This document shows, one piece after another, positions 34,743 through 44,395 of a stretch of DNA of 64,000 bases (its first letter is position 1; each line of letters opens with the position of its first letter). A model generated the notes under the pieces. That model made no database searches. It worked only from the letters and a program-made list of their open reading frames with translations, and was not told the DNA's origin. Source of the stretch: JASHVB01 sp963780805 (GTDB taxonomy: Bacteria > Pseudomonadota > Alphaproteobacteria > Acetobacterales > Acetobacteraceae); assembly GCA_963780805.1 (NCBI GenBank), contig CAWADP010000009.1, positions 620,001 to 684,000 of the forward strand, written 5' to 3'. Both the position numbers and the translations under genes were made by a program.

Positions 34743-35095
34743 GCCGTGGACCAGCGGATTCCGAGGACGCGCTCGCCGCTGTCGCGATTCCGCAAGAGCC
34801 CACCCACGAAATCGCGCACGACATCGCCTATCGCCGGTTGGTGAACCTGGTGTTCGCCAGCTTTCCTGCGTCAAGGGCGGGCGATCCAGCGTGCCATGCG
34901 CCTGCCATTGGGCGCTGAACGCCGGTGCAAGGGGTCGCCGCGCGCCAGCCGTGCCAGGTGTTTCGCTCCGGCGGAACGCGCGCGGCACTTTCCCCTCCCA
35001 CCAGGCTGAACGCAGGCCGCCGCCGGGACCCCGGTTGCCTGAACCCAGCCGCATGGCGCATGGATTGCGCGGCTGCAACCGGAGGACGCCGCGAC
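34743..35095. other. Region without a recognisable gene
   Basis: About 350 bases between the cold-shock fragment and fabG. An open frame runs through into fabG but has no conserved sequence before the fabG start. The last bases carry the fabG ribosome site ('ccggaggacg'). Confidence 0.5.
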
Positions 35096-35845
35096 GTGAC
35101 AGGCACCCTATTCCGTTTGGATGGCAAGGCGGCGCTGGTCACCGGCGCCTCGGGCGGCATCGGGGCCGCCGTGGCGCGCGCGCTGCATGCCCAAGGCGCC
35201 ACGGTGGTGCTGTCTGGCACCCGCACGGACGTGCTGGACGCCCTGGCGGCGGAACTCGGCGACCGCGCCCACACCTGCCCTGCGGACCTGCGCGACCCAG
35301 CCGCGCCCGAGGCACTGGTCGAATCGGCTGAAGCCACGGCCGGCCCGCTGGCCATCCTGGTCAACAACGCCGGCCTCACCCGCGACATGCTGGCGCTGCG
35401 CATGAGCGACGAATCGTGGCAGGCCGTGCTCGACGTGGACCTGAGCGCGCCGTTCCGCCTGGCCCGCGCCGTGCTGCGCGGCATGGTCCGCCGCCGCGCC
35501 GGGCGCATCATCAACATCTCCAGCATCGTCGGCGCCACCGGCAACGCCGGCCAGGCCAACTATGCCGCCGCCAAGGCCGGGCTGGTGGGTATGACAAAGG
35601 CGCTGGCACAGGAAGTCGCCTCGCGCGGCATCACCGTGAACGCGGTGGCCCCCGGCTTCGTTGTCACCGCCATGACCGACAAGCTGCCGGAGGCGCAGAA
35701 AACCAAGTTGGCGGAGGCCATCCCGCTGGGCCGCCTCGGCGAGCCGTCCGACATCGCCGCGGCCGTGGTTTACCTCGCCTCCGACGAGGCGGGATGGGTC
35801 ACCGGCGCCACCCTGCATGTGAACGGCGGTATGGCGATGTTGTAA
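35096..35845 (+). CDS. fabG: 3-oxoacyl-ACP reductase FabG
   Basis: NADPH-dependent reduction of 3-oxoacyl-ACP in fatty acid synthesis. A 249-residue classical short-chain dehydrogenase: cofactor motif 'ALVTGASGGIGAAVARAL', 'ILVNNAGLTRDMLALRMSD', catalytic Ser in 'GRIINISSIVGATGNAGQ', and the 'YAAAK' Tyr/Lys pair. I start at GTG 35096, nine bases after 'ggaggac'. It leads fabG-acpP-fabF, the standard order. Confidence 0.92.
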   Translation: MTGTLFRLDGKAALVTGASGGIGAAVARALHAQGATVVLSGTRTDVLDALAAELGDRAHTCPADLRDPAAPEALVESAEATAGPLAILVNNAGLTRDMLALRMSDESWQAVLDVDLSAPFRLARAVLRGMVRRRAGRIINISSIVGATGNAGQANYAAAKAGLVGMTKALAQEVASRGITVNAVAPGFVVTAMTDKLPEAQKTKLAEAIPLGRLGEPSDIAAAVVYLASDEAGWVTGATLHVNGGMAML

Positions 35846-36008
35846 TGCGGTTCCGCCCGGCCTTTCTAGGGTGGGGAAACCATGCTAAGCGCGCCGCGCC
35901 ATCGTCCAGTGCACGTGCGGCGGCACCGACCGGGGCCCGCCCGGCGGTCAGGTCATTTTCGGGCGGAACCAGGAACGCGGGACCCCCAAGCCAGGAGTTG
36001 CCAAGCCG

Positions 36009-36248
36009 ATGAGCGAAATCGGAGACAAGGTGAAAAAGATCGTCGTGGAGCATCTCGGGGTCGAGGAGTCGAAGGTGACGCCGGAGGCTTCCTTCATCGA
36101 CGACCTGGGCGCCGACAGCCTGGACACGGTCGAGCTCGTCATGGCCTTCGAGGAGGCTTTCAGCGTCGAAATCCCCGAGGACGCCGCGGAAAAGATCAGC
36201 ACCGTCAAGGATGCGATCGACTACATCGAGAAGCAGAAAGCCGCCTGA
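36009..36248 (+). CDS. acpP: Acyl carrier protein AcpP
   Basis: A 79-residue acidic carrier protein. The phosphopantetheine attachment Ser is in 'DLGADSLDTVELVMAFEEAF'. It carries growing acyl chains for fatty acid synthesis. It starts 163 bases after fabG, and a 'caggagttgccaagccg' site precedes the ATG. fabF follows after 28 bases. Confidence 0.97.
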   Translation: MSEIGDKVKKIVVEHLGVEESKVTPEASFIDDLGADSLDTVELVMAFEEAFSVEIPEDAAEKISTVKDAIDYIEKQKAA

Positions 36249-36276
36249 CCGGCGCCCGCGGGAGGAAGCGCAGCCG

Positions 36277-37535
36277 ATGCGGCGCGTTGTGGTCACCGGG
36301 ATGGGCATCGCGTGCCCCCTCGGCGTGGGCGTGGAGCATGTGTGGCGGCGGCTGATCAACGCCGAGTCGGGCATCTCCGCCATCCAGGCGTTCGACACCA
36401 AGGACCTGCCCTGCAAGGTGGCCGGCCAGGTCCCCCCGGCACCCGTGCCGAGGGCGGACTGGACGTCAGCGAATTCGTGCCGGTCAAGGATCAGAAGAAG
36501 ATGGACCGCTTCATCCATCTCGCCATGGCCGCCGGCACCGAGGCAGTCGAGGATTCCGGCTGGGCACCCGAATCGGACGCGGACCGCAACGCCACCGGCG
36601 TCATGGTCGGATCCGGCATCGGCGGGCTGCAGACGATCTTCGAGGCGTCGTTGCAGGTCGCCGCCGGCAAGGCCCGCCGGCTGTCGCCGTTTTTCATTCC
36701 CTCGGCGCTGATCAACCTCGGCTCCGGGCATCTCTCCATCAAATACGGCTTCAAGGGACCGAACCATTCCGTGGTGACCGCCTGCGCCACCGGCGTGCAC
36801 GCGATCGGCGACGCGGCCCGCCTGATCATGTGGGGCGATGCCGACGTGATGGTCGCCGGCGGTGCGGAAGCTGCGGTGTGCGAGCTGGGCATTGCCGGAT
36901 TCTGCGCCTCGCGCGCGCTGTCCACCGCGTTCAACGACCGCCCCGCCGAAGCGTCACGCCCGTGGGACAAGGACCGTGACGGCTTCGTGATGGGCGAAGG
37001 CTCCGGGGTCGTGGTGCTGGAGGAGCTGGAGCATGCGAAGCGGCGCGGCGCGAAGATCTACGCCGAGGTCGCCGGCTATGGGATGTCCGGCGACGCCTAT
37101 CACATTACCGCGCCGGCCGAGGGCCATGAGGGCGCATTCCGCTCCATGCAGGCAGCAATGAAGAACGGCGGAATCGCGCCTTCCGAACTCCAGTACGTGA
37201 ACGCGCACGGCACCTCCACCCCGCTCGGCGACGACCTGGAGCTGGAAGCGGTGGAGCGCCTGTTCGGGGATGCCGCGCGCGGGGTGGCGATGTCGTCCAC
37301 CAAGTCGGCCACGGGCCACTTGCTGGGCGCGGCGGGCGCGGTAGAGGCGATCTTCTCGATCCTTGCGATCCGCGACGGCGTGGCGCCGCCCACGCTGAAC
37401 CTGGACGCACCCAGCCGCGACAGCGTCATCGACCGCGTGGCAAAGATCGCTCAGGAACGGCGGATCAACATGGCGCTGTCCAACAGCTTCGGCTTCGGCG
37501 GCACCAACGCCTCGGTCATCTTCCGCGCCGCCTGA
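36277..37535 (+). CDS. fabF: 3-oxoacyl-ACP synthase II FabF (one frameshift in this sequence)
   Basis: Chain-elongating condensing enzyme, 419 residues when one base is restored. The start ('VVTGMGIACPLGVGVEHVW') and the rest ('FVPVKDQKKMDRFIHLAMA') are in different frames; the break is a C6 run at about 36430-36436, where a C7 would restore 'GQVPPGTRAEGGL'. Catalytic Cys ('VVTACATGVHAIG'), and the two His ('NAHGTSTPLGD', 'SATGHLLGAAGAVE') are present. Because the gene is normally essential and the break is in a homopolymer, I treat it as a functional gene with a sequence error. Confidence 0.92.
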
Positions 37536-37619
37536 CGCTGGCGGCGGGCGGAAGAGACGAGACCGGAAGGGTGCATTTAACCGAGCTTGTTCATCTGGCA
37601 GCCAAACGGTTGACGCACC

Positions 37620-37715
37620 GCGATATCAAGCGACGAAGCAATGTCCTGCGTGAGAGCCGCTTGTGCGCTTGCAGGCAGGCCATTGCTTCGTCGCGTCGCT
37701 CCTCGCAATAACACG
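37620..37715. repeat. Dispersed palindromic repeat ('gaagcaat' family)
   Basis: 'aagcgacgaagcaatgtcc' pairs with 'ggccattgcttcgtcgcg', about 60 bases apart, followed by 'gctcctcgcaataac'. It lies in the 404-base gap 37536-37939 after fabF, where I see no gene. Related to units at 7997 and 14896. Confidence 0.65.
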
Positions 37716-37939
37716 GGCAATAACACTGGGGCAGCCGCCACCAAGAGTCAGCGCTTCGGGCGTCAGGTATTACTCGGGCCGAGCAACGACTGTACATCAT
37801 GAGCGATGCCGGCTTGGATCAGCGCGTGCGTCAGCTGGTTATCGTAGCGGACCGTCTCCCGTCGCCACAACCGGACCGGAGACACCAGGTCAAGCTGTAC
37901 GCGGCAGGGGCAGCGGCTGAACCAATCCGGTCGGCAATC

Positions 37940-38542
37940 CTACAGCGGGTATTTGATTAGATTCTGGAACACGAGCGGTGCCCGTGCCTGGATGAGGCGC
38001 CCACCTTCTGCAATCTTGCCGACTTCGATGGGCGCAAAGCCAAGGCATTCCGCCAGGTTCGCGACGGCCGTGCTTGCGTCCTCATGGTCGCTCGAGACGA
38101 ATACGACCCTTCGACCGACATCGTCCGGCAATGGGCCGGCGAGGACCTTGAGCGGAAGTTGATTGAAGGCCTTGACCAGCTTCGCGCCCGGAACACGCTC
38201 CGCGTTGACCTCGGATGTGAGCCGCCCCTGGTATTCCGCCTGCTGAACTTCCGGCGGAAGCATGAAGCCGTTCGTCAGGTCGACGACGATCTTGCCCGAC
38301 CAATCCTGCAGCACCGCACCAACGTCCTTGAAAGCGACCGCTCCGACCGCGACGAGGATGATGTCGGCCTTGACGGCTTCCGCTACCGTGGCGGGCGTGA
38401 CGCTAGGCCCGATTTCCGCGGCGAGTTCGCCAAGCGTTTCGGGGCCGCGCGAATTGGCAATCAGGATGGGAATTTCCTTGGCGGCGAAGAAGCGGGCAAG
38501 CGTCGCACCCACCGTCCCCGCGCCTATGATGGCGTAGGTCAT
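37940..38542 (-). CDS. NADPH-dependent F420 reductase-like (NAD(P)-binding) protein
   Basis: A 200-residue Rossmann protein. 'MTYAIIGAGTVGATLARFFA' binds the nucleotide, 'PILIANSRGPETLGELAAEI' and 'DIILVAVGAVAFKDVGAVLQ' follow, and 'KIVVDLTNGFMLPPEVQQA' matches the F420-dependent NADP oxidoreductase-like family. True F420 use is doubtful in this lineage; a dinucleotide-dependent reductase is safer. Start ATG 38542. It lies downstream of the SDR gene on the same strand and may share its control by the LysR gene. Confidence 0.78.
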   Translation of the reverse strand: MTYAIIGAGTVGATLARFFAAKEIPILIANSRGPETLGELAAEIGPSVTPATVAEAVKADIILVAVGAVAFKDVGAVLQDWSGKIVVDLTNGFMLPPEVQQAEYQGRLTSEVNAERVPGAKLVKAFNQLPLKVLAGPLPDDVGRRVVFVSSDHEDASTAVANLAECLGFAPIEVGKIAEGGRLIQARAPLVFQNLIKYPL

Positions 38543-38672
38543 GTTGCTCTCTATGTGGATCGTTGCAGGGAATTCGGTTCGGAACCGCGGCCACCGCACC
38601 ACTGACCTGCACCGTGATCTCCGAGGACGGCGCCCGCTTCGACGACCGGCAAGTCCGCTCGGACGATCTGCG

Positions 38673-39437
38673 TCAGGTGTTGCTGATGCCGCCGTCGACA
38701 ACCATGTCGGAGCCCGTCATGAACGAGCTCTCATCCGAGGCGAGGAAGAGGGCGGCGTTGGCGAGCTCCTCCGGCTGCGCCAGTCTCAGCATAGGCGTGT
38801 AGTTGGCGTAGCCCCGACGAATCTCGGCTGCCTGCTCGGGCGTGCTCGCCTGGGAGTCGAGCATCGGCGTGTCGACTACGCCCGGGCTCAGCGTGTTCGC
38901 TCGGATGCCGCTGTCCTTGAACTCGGCCGCCCAGGTCCGGGAGTACGAACGCAGCGCCGCCTTGGTGGCCGCGTAGGTCGAGTGATTCGCCAGGCCCATG
39001 GTATGCATCGCCGAGGACACCAGGATGATCGAGCCTCCCCTGCTCATCATCGGCAGCATCTTCTGCACGAGGAACAAGGGCGCCCTGGCGTTCAGGGCGA
39101 ACGTGCGGTCGTAGTGCTCCGGCGTGATTTCGGGCAGCGGCACTTGCTCCACCAGGGCGGCGTTGGACACGACCACGTCCACCTTGCCCTTCGCTCTCCG
39201 GACAGCGTCCGCGACGCGATCGAGGTCCTCAAGCCTGGACGCGTCCGCCTGGATGGCGGTGACTTGGGCGCTGCTGTGGGGGGCGCCGATGCGCCGCACC
39301 GCCTCGTCGAGCGCGTCCCGGCGCCGACCGAAGATGAACACGTGCGCGCCCTCGTTCACGAACCGCTGGGCGATGGCGAGCCCGATGCCGCTCGTGCCGC
39401 CGCTGATGACGGCGACCTTGCCTGCCAATCTCGACAT
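38673..39437 (-). CDS. SDR family oxidoreductase
   Basis: A 254-residue classical short-chain dehydrogenase: 'KVAVISGGTSGIGLAIAQRF' for the cofactor (following 'FGRRRDALDE' suggests NADP(H)), 'VDVVVSNAALVEQVP', 'IILVSSAMHTMGLANHSTYA' with Ser, and 'YAATK' for Tyr/Lys. Substrate unknown. Divergent from the LysR regulator 300 bases away, the classic regulator-target arrangement. Confidence 0.88.
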   Translation of the reverse strand: MSRLAGKVAVISGGTSGIGLAIAQRFVNEGAHVFIFGRRRDALDEAVRRIGAPHSSAQVTAIQADASRLEDLDRVADAVRRAKGKVDVVVSNAALVEQVPLPEITPEHYDRTFALNARAPLFLVQKMLPMMSRGGSIILVSSAMHTMGLANHSTYAATKAALRSYSRTWAAEFKDSGIRANTLSPGVVDTPMLDSQASTPEQAAEIRRGYANYTPMLRLAQPEELANAALFLASDESSFMTGSDMVVDGGISNT

Positions 39438-39736
39438 GATGCTTCCTTCGGTTTGCGTCCTCGGCCCGTCCGGCGAGGCCCGCGAGAACCTCGAAATGGG
39501 TCTGCCTGCGGCATGCGTTCAGTACGGAACTCCGCACATCGGTGGTGCGAAATCGAACCGGCTAAACGACCGCCTCCGGCCGTGGTCGGCGATGTCCGCC
39601 ATGCGCGAACGATGGAATTGCACCGCGCTCGCACGCATAATCCGTGTTTACCGCCCTGCTATCCACAAGCGGGACGCTGTTCGATGGTTTGGTCACCGGC
39701 TCTGCCAAGCGCTCTCGCGGTGCAGGTGTGCTCCCC

Positions 39737-40630
39737 ATGATCGACTGGGATGACGTTCGCTACTTTCTTGCCGTCGCGCGTGGAGGCTCGGTCCGGGCTG
39801 CCGCCGAACACCTCGGGGTGAACCACGCGACCGTGCTGCGGCGCATCGCCCAGTTCGAGGCGCGCCTCGGGGCCCACATGTTCGAGAAGCTGCCTTCGGG
39901 CTATCGCCTGACGGCTGCCGGGGAGGAGATCCTCGAGTTCGCCGACCAGATGGAAGCGTCGTCGAACCGGCTGGAGACGCGCGTCTTCGGTCGCGACCAG
40001 AGCGTACGCGGGCCGCTGCGGGTGACGCTGGCGCCAACTCTCGCGACCCATCTGCTCATCCCCGACTTCGCCGATTTCGCGCGTCTGCACCCCGAGGTCG
40101 AGATGGAGATATTGTCGATTGAGGAGCCGGTGAACCTCACCAACCGCGAGGCCGACGTCGCGATCCGCGTCGTCTACGAGCGCAGCGCCCTGCCACTCAA
40201 TCTTCACGGCCTGAAGGGACCGGAGCTGTTCGGCGCCGTCTACATGTCCCGCGACCTGCTTGCCGCGTGGCGCGCGGGCGCGCCTGACCGCATCCGTTGG
40301 ATCGTCACGGGCGGGTATGACCCGGACTGGGCGCACGTGGGTGAGGTTCGCGCCACTGACGTTCCGTTCAGGACCACGGACGCCGAGGCGCAGATAGTCG
40401 CGGTACGGCAGGGGCTCGGCATGACGACCCTGCCTTGCTTCGCCGGAGATGCCGACCCGCTGCTGGTGAGGGTGCCGGGCACTGACCTGCACCGGCACGG
40501 AACGCTGTGGCTCCTCACGCAGGGTGAGACGCGAAAGACGAAGCGCGTGCGGCTTTTCACGGAGTTCGTATCCCGCAGGCTCACCGCGTACGTGCCGCTT
40601 CTCGCGGGACTGTCCTCTTCCAGCGACTGA
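39737..40630 (+). CDS. LysR family transcriptional regulator
   Basis: A 297-residue regulator. The N-terminal winged helix-turn-helix is 'WDDVRYFLAVARGGSVRAAA' then 'LGVNHATVLRRIAQFEARLG', typical of the group with a modified recognition helix ('NHATVLRRI'). The rest is a substrate-binding effector domain ('GPLRVTLAPTLATHLLIPDF', 'VAVRQGLGMTTLPCFAGDAD'). Start ATG 39737 is preferred over an upstream GTG-like codon. It probably controls the divergent SDR and reductase genes; the inducer is unknown. Confidence 0.88.
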   Translation: MIDWDDVRYFLAVARGGSVRAAAEHLGVNHATVLRRIAQFEARLGAHMFEKLPSGYRLTAAGEEILEFADQMEASSNRLETRVFGRDQSVRGPLRVTLAPTLATHLLIPDFADFARLHPEVEMEILSIEEPVNLTNREADVAIRVVYERSALPLNLHGLKGPELFGAVYMSRDLLAAWRAGAPDRIRWIVTGGYDPDWAHVGEVRATDVPFRTTDAEAQIVAVRQGLGMTTLPCFAGDADPLLVRVPGTDLHRHGTLWLLTQGETRKTKRVRLFTEFVSRRLTAYVPLLAGLSSSSD

Positions 40631-40845
40631 CGATCGGCTGGTCGCTGAATACGCTTGCCGCAACCATGGCACCGCTGCACAGAGATTTTTGCCGATTGAT
40701 CTTCCGACAGGCGTGGCGCGGGCCAACGGCAAACCGCCCAGGTCGGTCAACTCTCCTCCGACGAGGTTCTGATCCAGTTGATCGTTTGGGAACGCCGGGG
40801 GGCGTGCACCAGTGGCATCGGGAACGATGAGCGACTGCGGCGCCG

Positions 40846-41688
40846 TCATATCCTGCGCAACGCGCCGGACCAGACCCACCAGCCCGGCCGGGATAGCGCC
40901 GTGGCGGCGTGCCCTGCCGCCGCCGCATCGGCGAACAATCCGAAGCAGGTGGCACCGGAGCCGCTCATCCGCGCCAACAGGCAGCCGGGCTGTGCCGTGA
41001 TCGCCGCCAGCACGTCGCCGATCACCGGGCACAGCGCGCGCGCCGGCGCCTCGAGGTCATTGCCCAGCGCCGCGAGGTCGGCCGCCATCGCCGCAGTGTT
41101 CGGCCATCCGGCCGGCAGCCCTGCGGGCGCCGAGAATGCCCCCGCGCGCACGCCGAATACGGCAGCGGTGGCCACCGCGACCCCCGGATTGACCAGCACC
41201 ACGGAGCAGGGCGGCAGTGCCGGCGCCGGGGTCAGGGTCTCGCCAATTCCGCCCATGCGGACCGGCCGCCCGTGCAGGCACACCGGCACGTCGGCGCCGA
41301 GCCGCAAGGCCACCCCGTCCAGTACCGCCGGATCGAGCCGCAGCCCCCACAGCCGGCACAACAGTCCCAATGCCGCGGCCGCATCGGCCGAGCCGCCGCC
41401 GATCCCGGACGCCACCGGCAGGTGCTTTTCCAGCGCCATCGCCGCGTGCGCCGGGACTCCGGCCTCCGCCGCCAGCGCGCGGGCGGCGCGCAGCACGAGG
41501 TTGTCGTCCTCCCCCGCCAGACCCGCGGCGAACCGGCCGTTCACCGTCAACGACAGCGACGGCGCGTCGCCGGCATGCAGCACGTCCGCGCACTCGGCGA
41601 ACGCCACCAGGCTGTCGAGCAAATGATAGCCATCGGGCCGGCGGCCGGTGACATGCAAATAGAGGTTGAGCTTCGCCGGCGCGAGCAT
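40846..41688 (-). CDS. ispE: 4-(cytidine 5'-diphospho)-2-C-methyl-D-erythritol kinase IspE
   Basis: Fourth step of the non-mevalonate isoprenoid pathway, feeding hopanoid and quinone synthesis. A 280-residue GHMP kinase: 'APAKLNLYLHVTGRRPDGYH' at the N-terminus, the ATP loop 'PVASGIGGGSADAAAALGLL', and 'LARMSGSGATCFGLF' at the C-terminus. It starts 58 bases after the upstream TPR lipoprotein gene stop and is probably in its transcript. Confidence 0.94.
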   Translation of the reverse strand: MLAPAKLNLYLHVTGRRPDGYHLLDSLVAFAECADVLHAGDAPSLSLTVNGRFAAGLAGEDDNLVLRAARALAAEAGVPAHAAMALEKHLPVASGIGGGSADAAAALGLLCRLWGLRLDPAVLDGVALRLGADVPVCLHGRPVRMGGIGETLTPAPALPPCSVVLVNPGVAVATAAVFGVRAGAFSAPAGLPAGWPNTAAMAADLAALGNDLEAPARALCPVIGDVLAAITAQPGCLLARMSGSGATCFGLFADAAAAGHAATALSRPGWWVWSGALRRI

Positions 41689-41746
41689 GCGCAGCGGAAG
41701 GCGCGCCGGTTGGCCCGGACCGGTCAGGAGACAGCCTCGCCTGGCG

Positions 41747-43471
41747 TTATTGCCGGCCGCTGGCGACCGACGCGGTGGCCGGCGTCTGCAGCTTGGCTTC
41801 CAGCTTCGCCGTGTCCTCGGGCCCCGGGTTCAGGGTCAGCGCGCGCCGCCACTGATATTGCGCCTCCAGCTTCCGTCCGGCCCGCATATAGGCATCGCCG
41901 AGGTGCCCGTTGATCGTCGCGTCCTCGGGATCTTGCTCTACCGCCCGCTCCAGGAACTGCACCGCCTGGTCCACATGGCCCTCGCGCAGCATCACCCATC
42001 CCATGCTGTCGGTGATCGCGCCGTCGTTCGGGCGCTTCTCCGACGCCTTCTGGATCATCTGCTGCGCCTCGGCGAGGTTCTCGCCCTTGCTCGCCCATGT
42101 ATAGCCCAGGTAGTTCAGGACATAGGGCTGATCCGGCGCCAGTTGCAGCGCCCGGCGGAAATCCGCCTCGGCCTTCTGCCACTGGTGCGCTTCCTCGAAG
42201 GCGATGCCGCGGTCGTAGAAGACCGGCCAGTCCACCTCCTGTGGGGGGCCCATCCTGGCGATCCCGGCGCTGTAGGCGGCGATCGCCTCATTGAAATGCT
42301 GCTGTGAGCGCAGGATATCGCCGCGCTGGATCGGCGGCAGCGGACTGTCCGGATGGGCGGCGGCGAGGCGGGTCAGTTCCTGCATGGCCTGGTCGGTGCG
42401 GCCCAGCTGCACCAGGATGCCGACCCGGCGCATGCCCACCACGGCGGCGAGTGGATCGTTGCCGGGCACCGCGGCCAGCATCTGCAGCGCCGCCGCCGGA
42501 TGCTGGTCATTGCTCTGGATGTCGGCCGCCATGATGCGCGCCGCCGTTAGATCGGGCCGCAGGTCCAGCGCCAGCCGCAGCATCATCATGGCGTAGTCGT
42601 CGGAATCCTGCGCGCGAAGGGCGCCGGCGAGGGCCAGGTAAGCCTCGGCGATGCCGTCGGTCGGGCGGCCGACCGGACGCGCGGCACTCGCTGCTTCGAG
42701 CGTGGGCAGGGCGATGGTCATGTCCGGCGCGCCGGTCCCCAGCGCGGCAAAGATGCGCTGCGCCGCGGCGGGATGGCCGGACCGCGAGTCCCAGCTCGCC
42801 AGAATCTGCGCCATGCGCAGGTTCATCTGCGGCATGTCGGCCTGGGCCTCGGCGTAATAGCGCGACGCGTCGGCGGACAGACCGGCCAGGTCGGCGATCA
42901 GCCCGGCATGCAGCGCGAAGATGCCGCGGAAGCGCTCGCCCTCGGCGAAGGGGCGCAGCGTGGCGAGCGCCATGTCGGCATGGCCGGCACCGGCCTGCGA
43001 CCAAGCGACCAGCAGCGGCCGCAGAAGCTGGGTCAGCCCCTGCTGCGGCAGGGCCTGGTAGCGTTGCTCGGCCCCCGCCCAGTTGCCGGAGAGCGCCTCC
43101 TGGTCCGCCAGCACGAGCTGGGCCATCGCATCGTCCGGCAGTTGGCGCGCGAGCTGCACCGCCTCCGACCGACCGCTGAGGACCGAGGCGTTGAACGCCT
43201 GCCGTACCAGCTCAGGATTGCCCGGGCCGGCGGCGAGCGCCTTCAGAAAATCGTCGGTCGCGATGGCGGGGTCCGACTGCGCCTGGGCGAAACGGCCGAC
43301 GAGGAAGTCGGCGAACACGCCGGATGGCACATAATGCGGCGCCCGGGCAGCGGCGGTCGCGCTGGCAGTGGCAGTGGCGCTGGCGGTGGCGGGGGGATCG
43401 GCGGCGGCGCAGGCCGAGAGGGCGGAAAGCGCGATGAGCGAGGCGAGGCCCAGACTGCGAAGATGCTGCAT
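41747..43471 (-). CDS. TPR-repeat lipoprotein
   Basis: A 574-residue protein with a lipoprotein signal ('LASLIALSALSACAAA', lipobox LSAC). An Ala/Thr/Ser repeat ('TASATATASATAAA') follows, then about ten TPR units, clearest at the C-terminus ('YVLNYLGYTWASKGENLAEA', 'ITDSMGWVMLREGHVDQAVQ', 'TINGHLGDAYMRAGRKLEAQ'). A membrane-anchored scaffold in the periplasm is likely. Such genes commonly precede ispE in alphaproteobacteria, which supports the operon. Confidence 0.85.
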   Translation of the reverse strand: MQHLRSLGLASLIALSALSACAAADPPATASATATASATAAARAPHYVPSGVFADFLVGRFAQAQSDPAIATDDFLKALAAGPGNPELVRQAFNASVLSGRSEAVQLARQLPDDAMAQLVLADQEALSGNWAGAEQRYQALPQQGLTQLLRPLLVAWSQAGAGHADMALATLRPFAEGERFRGIFALHAGLIADLAGLSADASRYYAEAQADMPQMNLRMAQILASWDSRSGHPAAAQRIFAALGTGAPDMTIALPTLEAASAARPVGRPTDGIAEAYLALAGALRAQDSDDYAMMMLRLALDLRPDLTAARIMAADIQSNDQHPAAALQMLAAVPGNDPLAAVVGMRRVGILVQLGRTDQAMQELTRLAAAHPDSPLPPIQRGDILRSQQHFNEAIAAYSAGIARMGPPQEVDWPVFYDRGIAFEEAHQWQKAEADFRRALQLAPDQPYVLNYLGYTWASKGENLAEAQQMIQKASEKRPNDGAITDSMGWVMLREGHVDQAVQFLERAVEQDPEDATINGHLGDAYMRAGRKLEAQYQWRRALTLNPGPEDTAKLEAKLQTPATASVASGRQ

Positions 43472-43638
43472 GTGCTTAGTCTAGATCACGGGGGCGCGAT
43501 CTGTCATGCAGATTTGAACAGTAAGCGGAAATGTGAGGTTGCCGGAGTCGAACCGAATCTGGACCCGCACTGACGCGGTGGTTGGATTTCGCGAGGTCGA
43601 TGTGAGACCGCACCGCACTGCTCTGGCCGCGCGCCGCC

Positions 43639-43941
43639 TCAGGCCGCGGCGGCTTCTTTGCGCGCGCGGGCGCGCTCGATGCGCCGCTTCAACGACAATG
43701 CCTCGGCCGGCAGCTTCGCATTCGGCGTCGAGAGCAAAAACGCGTCGATCCCGCCATTGTGTTCCACGGTGCGGATGGCGCGGGTGGAGAGGCGCAGCCG
43801 CACCGCGCTGCCCAGCACATCGGACAGCAGTGACGTCTCCTGCAGGTTCGGCAGGAAGCGGCGTCGGGTCTTGTTATTGGCGTGGCTGACATTGTTACCG
43901 GTCAGCACGCCCTTGCCGGTGATCTGGCAGCGGCGGGACAT
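43639..43941 (-). CDS. rpmB: 50S ribosomal protein L28
   Basis: A 100-residue L28 with the diagnostic start 'MSRRCQITGKGVLTGNNVSH' and 'ANNKTRRRFLPNLQ', plus 'RLRLSTRAIRTVEHNGGIDA'. Component of the large subunit. The C-terminal 'RARARKEAAAA' tail is common in the group. Monocistronic here. Confidence 0.96.
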   Translation of the reverse strand: MSRRCQITGKGVLTGNNVSHANNKTRRRFLPNLQETSLLSDVLGSAVRLRLSTRAIRTVEHNGGIDAFLLSTPNAKLPAEALSLKRRIERARARKEAAAA

Positions 43942-44125
43942 AGGGAAACCTCAGGATCCGGGCGGAAGGCGCGGGTTATGGCGGCGGGTGGCCGGGGCGT
44001 CAAGCGGCGCGCAAGTCAGGCGCAGGGCAATCGGGTGAAGCTCAGTCCGGACGAGATCCCGTGGAACCAGGAATCGCCGGTGGGGAATCATCAACCGCCG
44101 GTGCCTCATGATTCGCTGTTTTTTC

Positions 44126-44234
44126 GCACGGAGGAAGAGCGGAGAAGCACGGTGAACACGGAGTCGGAGGTGCCCCGACAGCGGGGGCACCTCCGACTCC
44201 GCGTTCACCGTGGTTCTCCGCTCTTCCTCCGTGC
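44126..44234. repeat. Near-perfect 51-base inverted repeat (long hairpin)
   Basis: Arms 44126-44176 and 44184-44234 are complementary at 49 of 51 positions with a 7-base loop. The arms start 'gcacggaggaagagcggag' and end 'gtcggaggtgcccc'. Flanks are T-rich on the left and A-rich on the right. It lies in the gene-free stretch 43942-44513 between rpmB and the sulfatase. Too long for an ordinary terminator; possibly a miniature mobile element or structured RNA. Confidence 0.85.
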
Positions 44235-44395
44235 TGAGAAAACGTTGCTGCCACCGTCGATGGCGATTGGATTCAGCGCATGGCTGGCGTACGCATTGCG
44301 GCCGGCAGAGCAGTGGCCTGGCTTTCGTCCCCTCATCCGATTGCCTTGAAGTCAAGCAGCGCGCAACTCAAGCGGCGCGCAGGGGGGCGGGACCG

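Noticed and set aside
39659..41032. A 457-codon minus-strand frame opposite the LysR gene
   Set aside because: The LysR and IspE proteins on the two strands explain the region; the frame has no recognisable domain.
43534..43600. tRNA-like T-arm on the minus strand ('ggttcgactccgg')
   Set aside because: No acceptor partner, D-arm or anticodon stem can be drawn; most likely chance or a tiny remnant.
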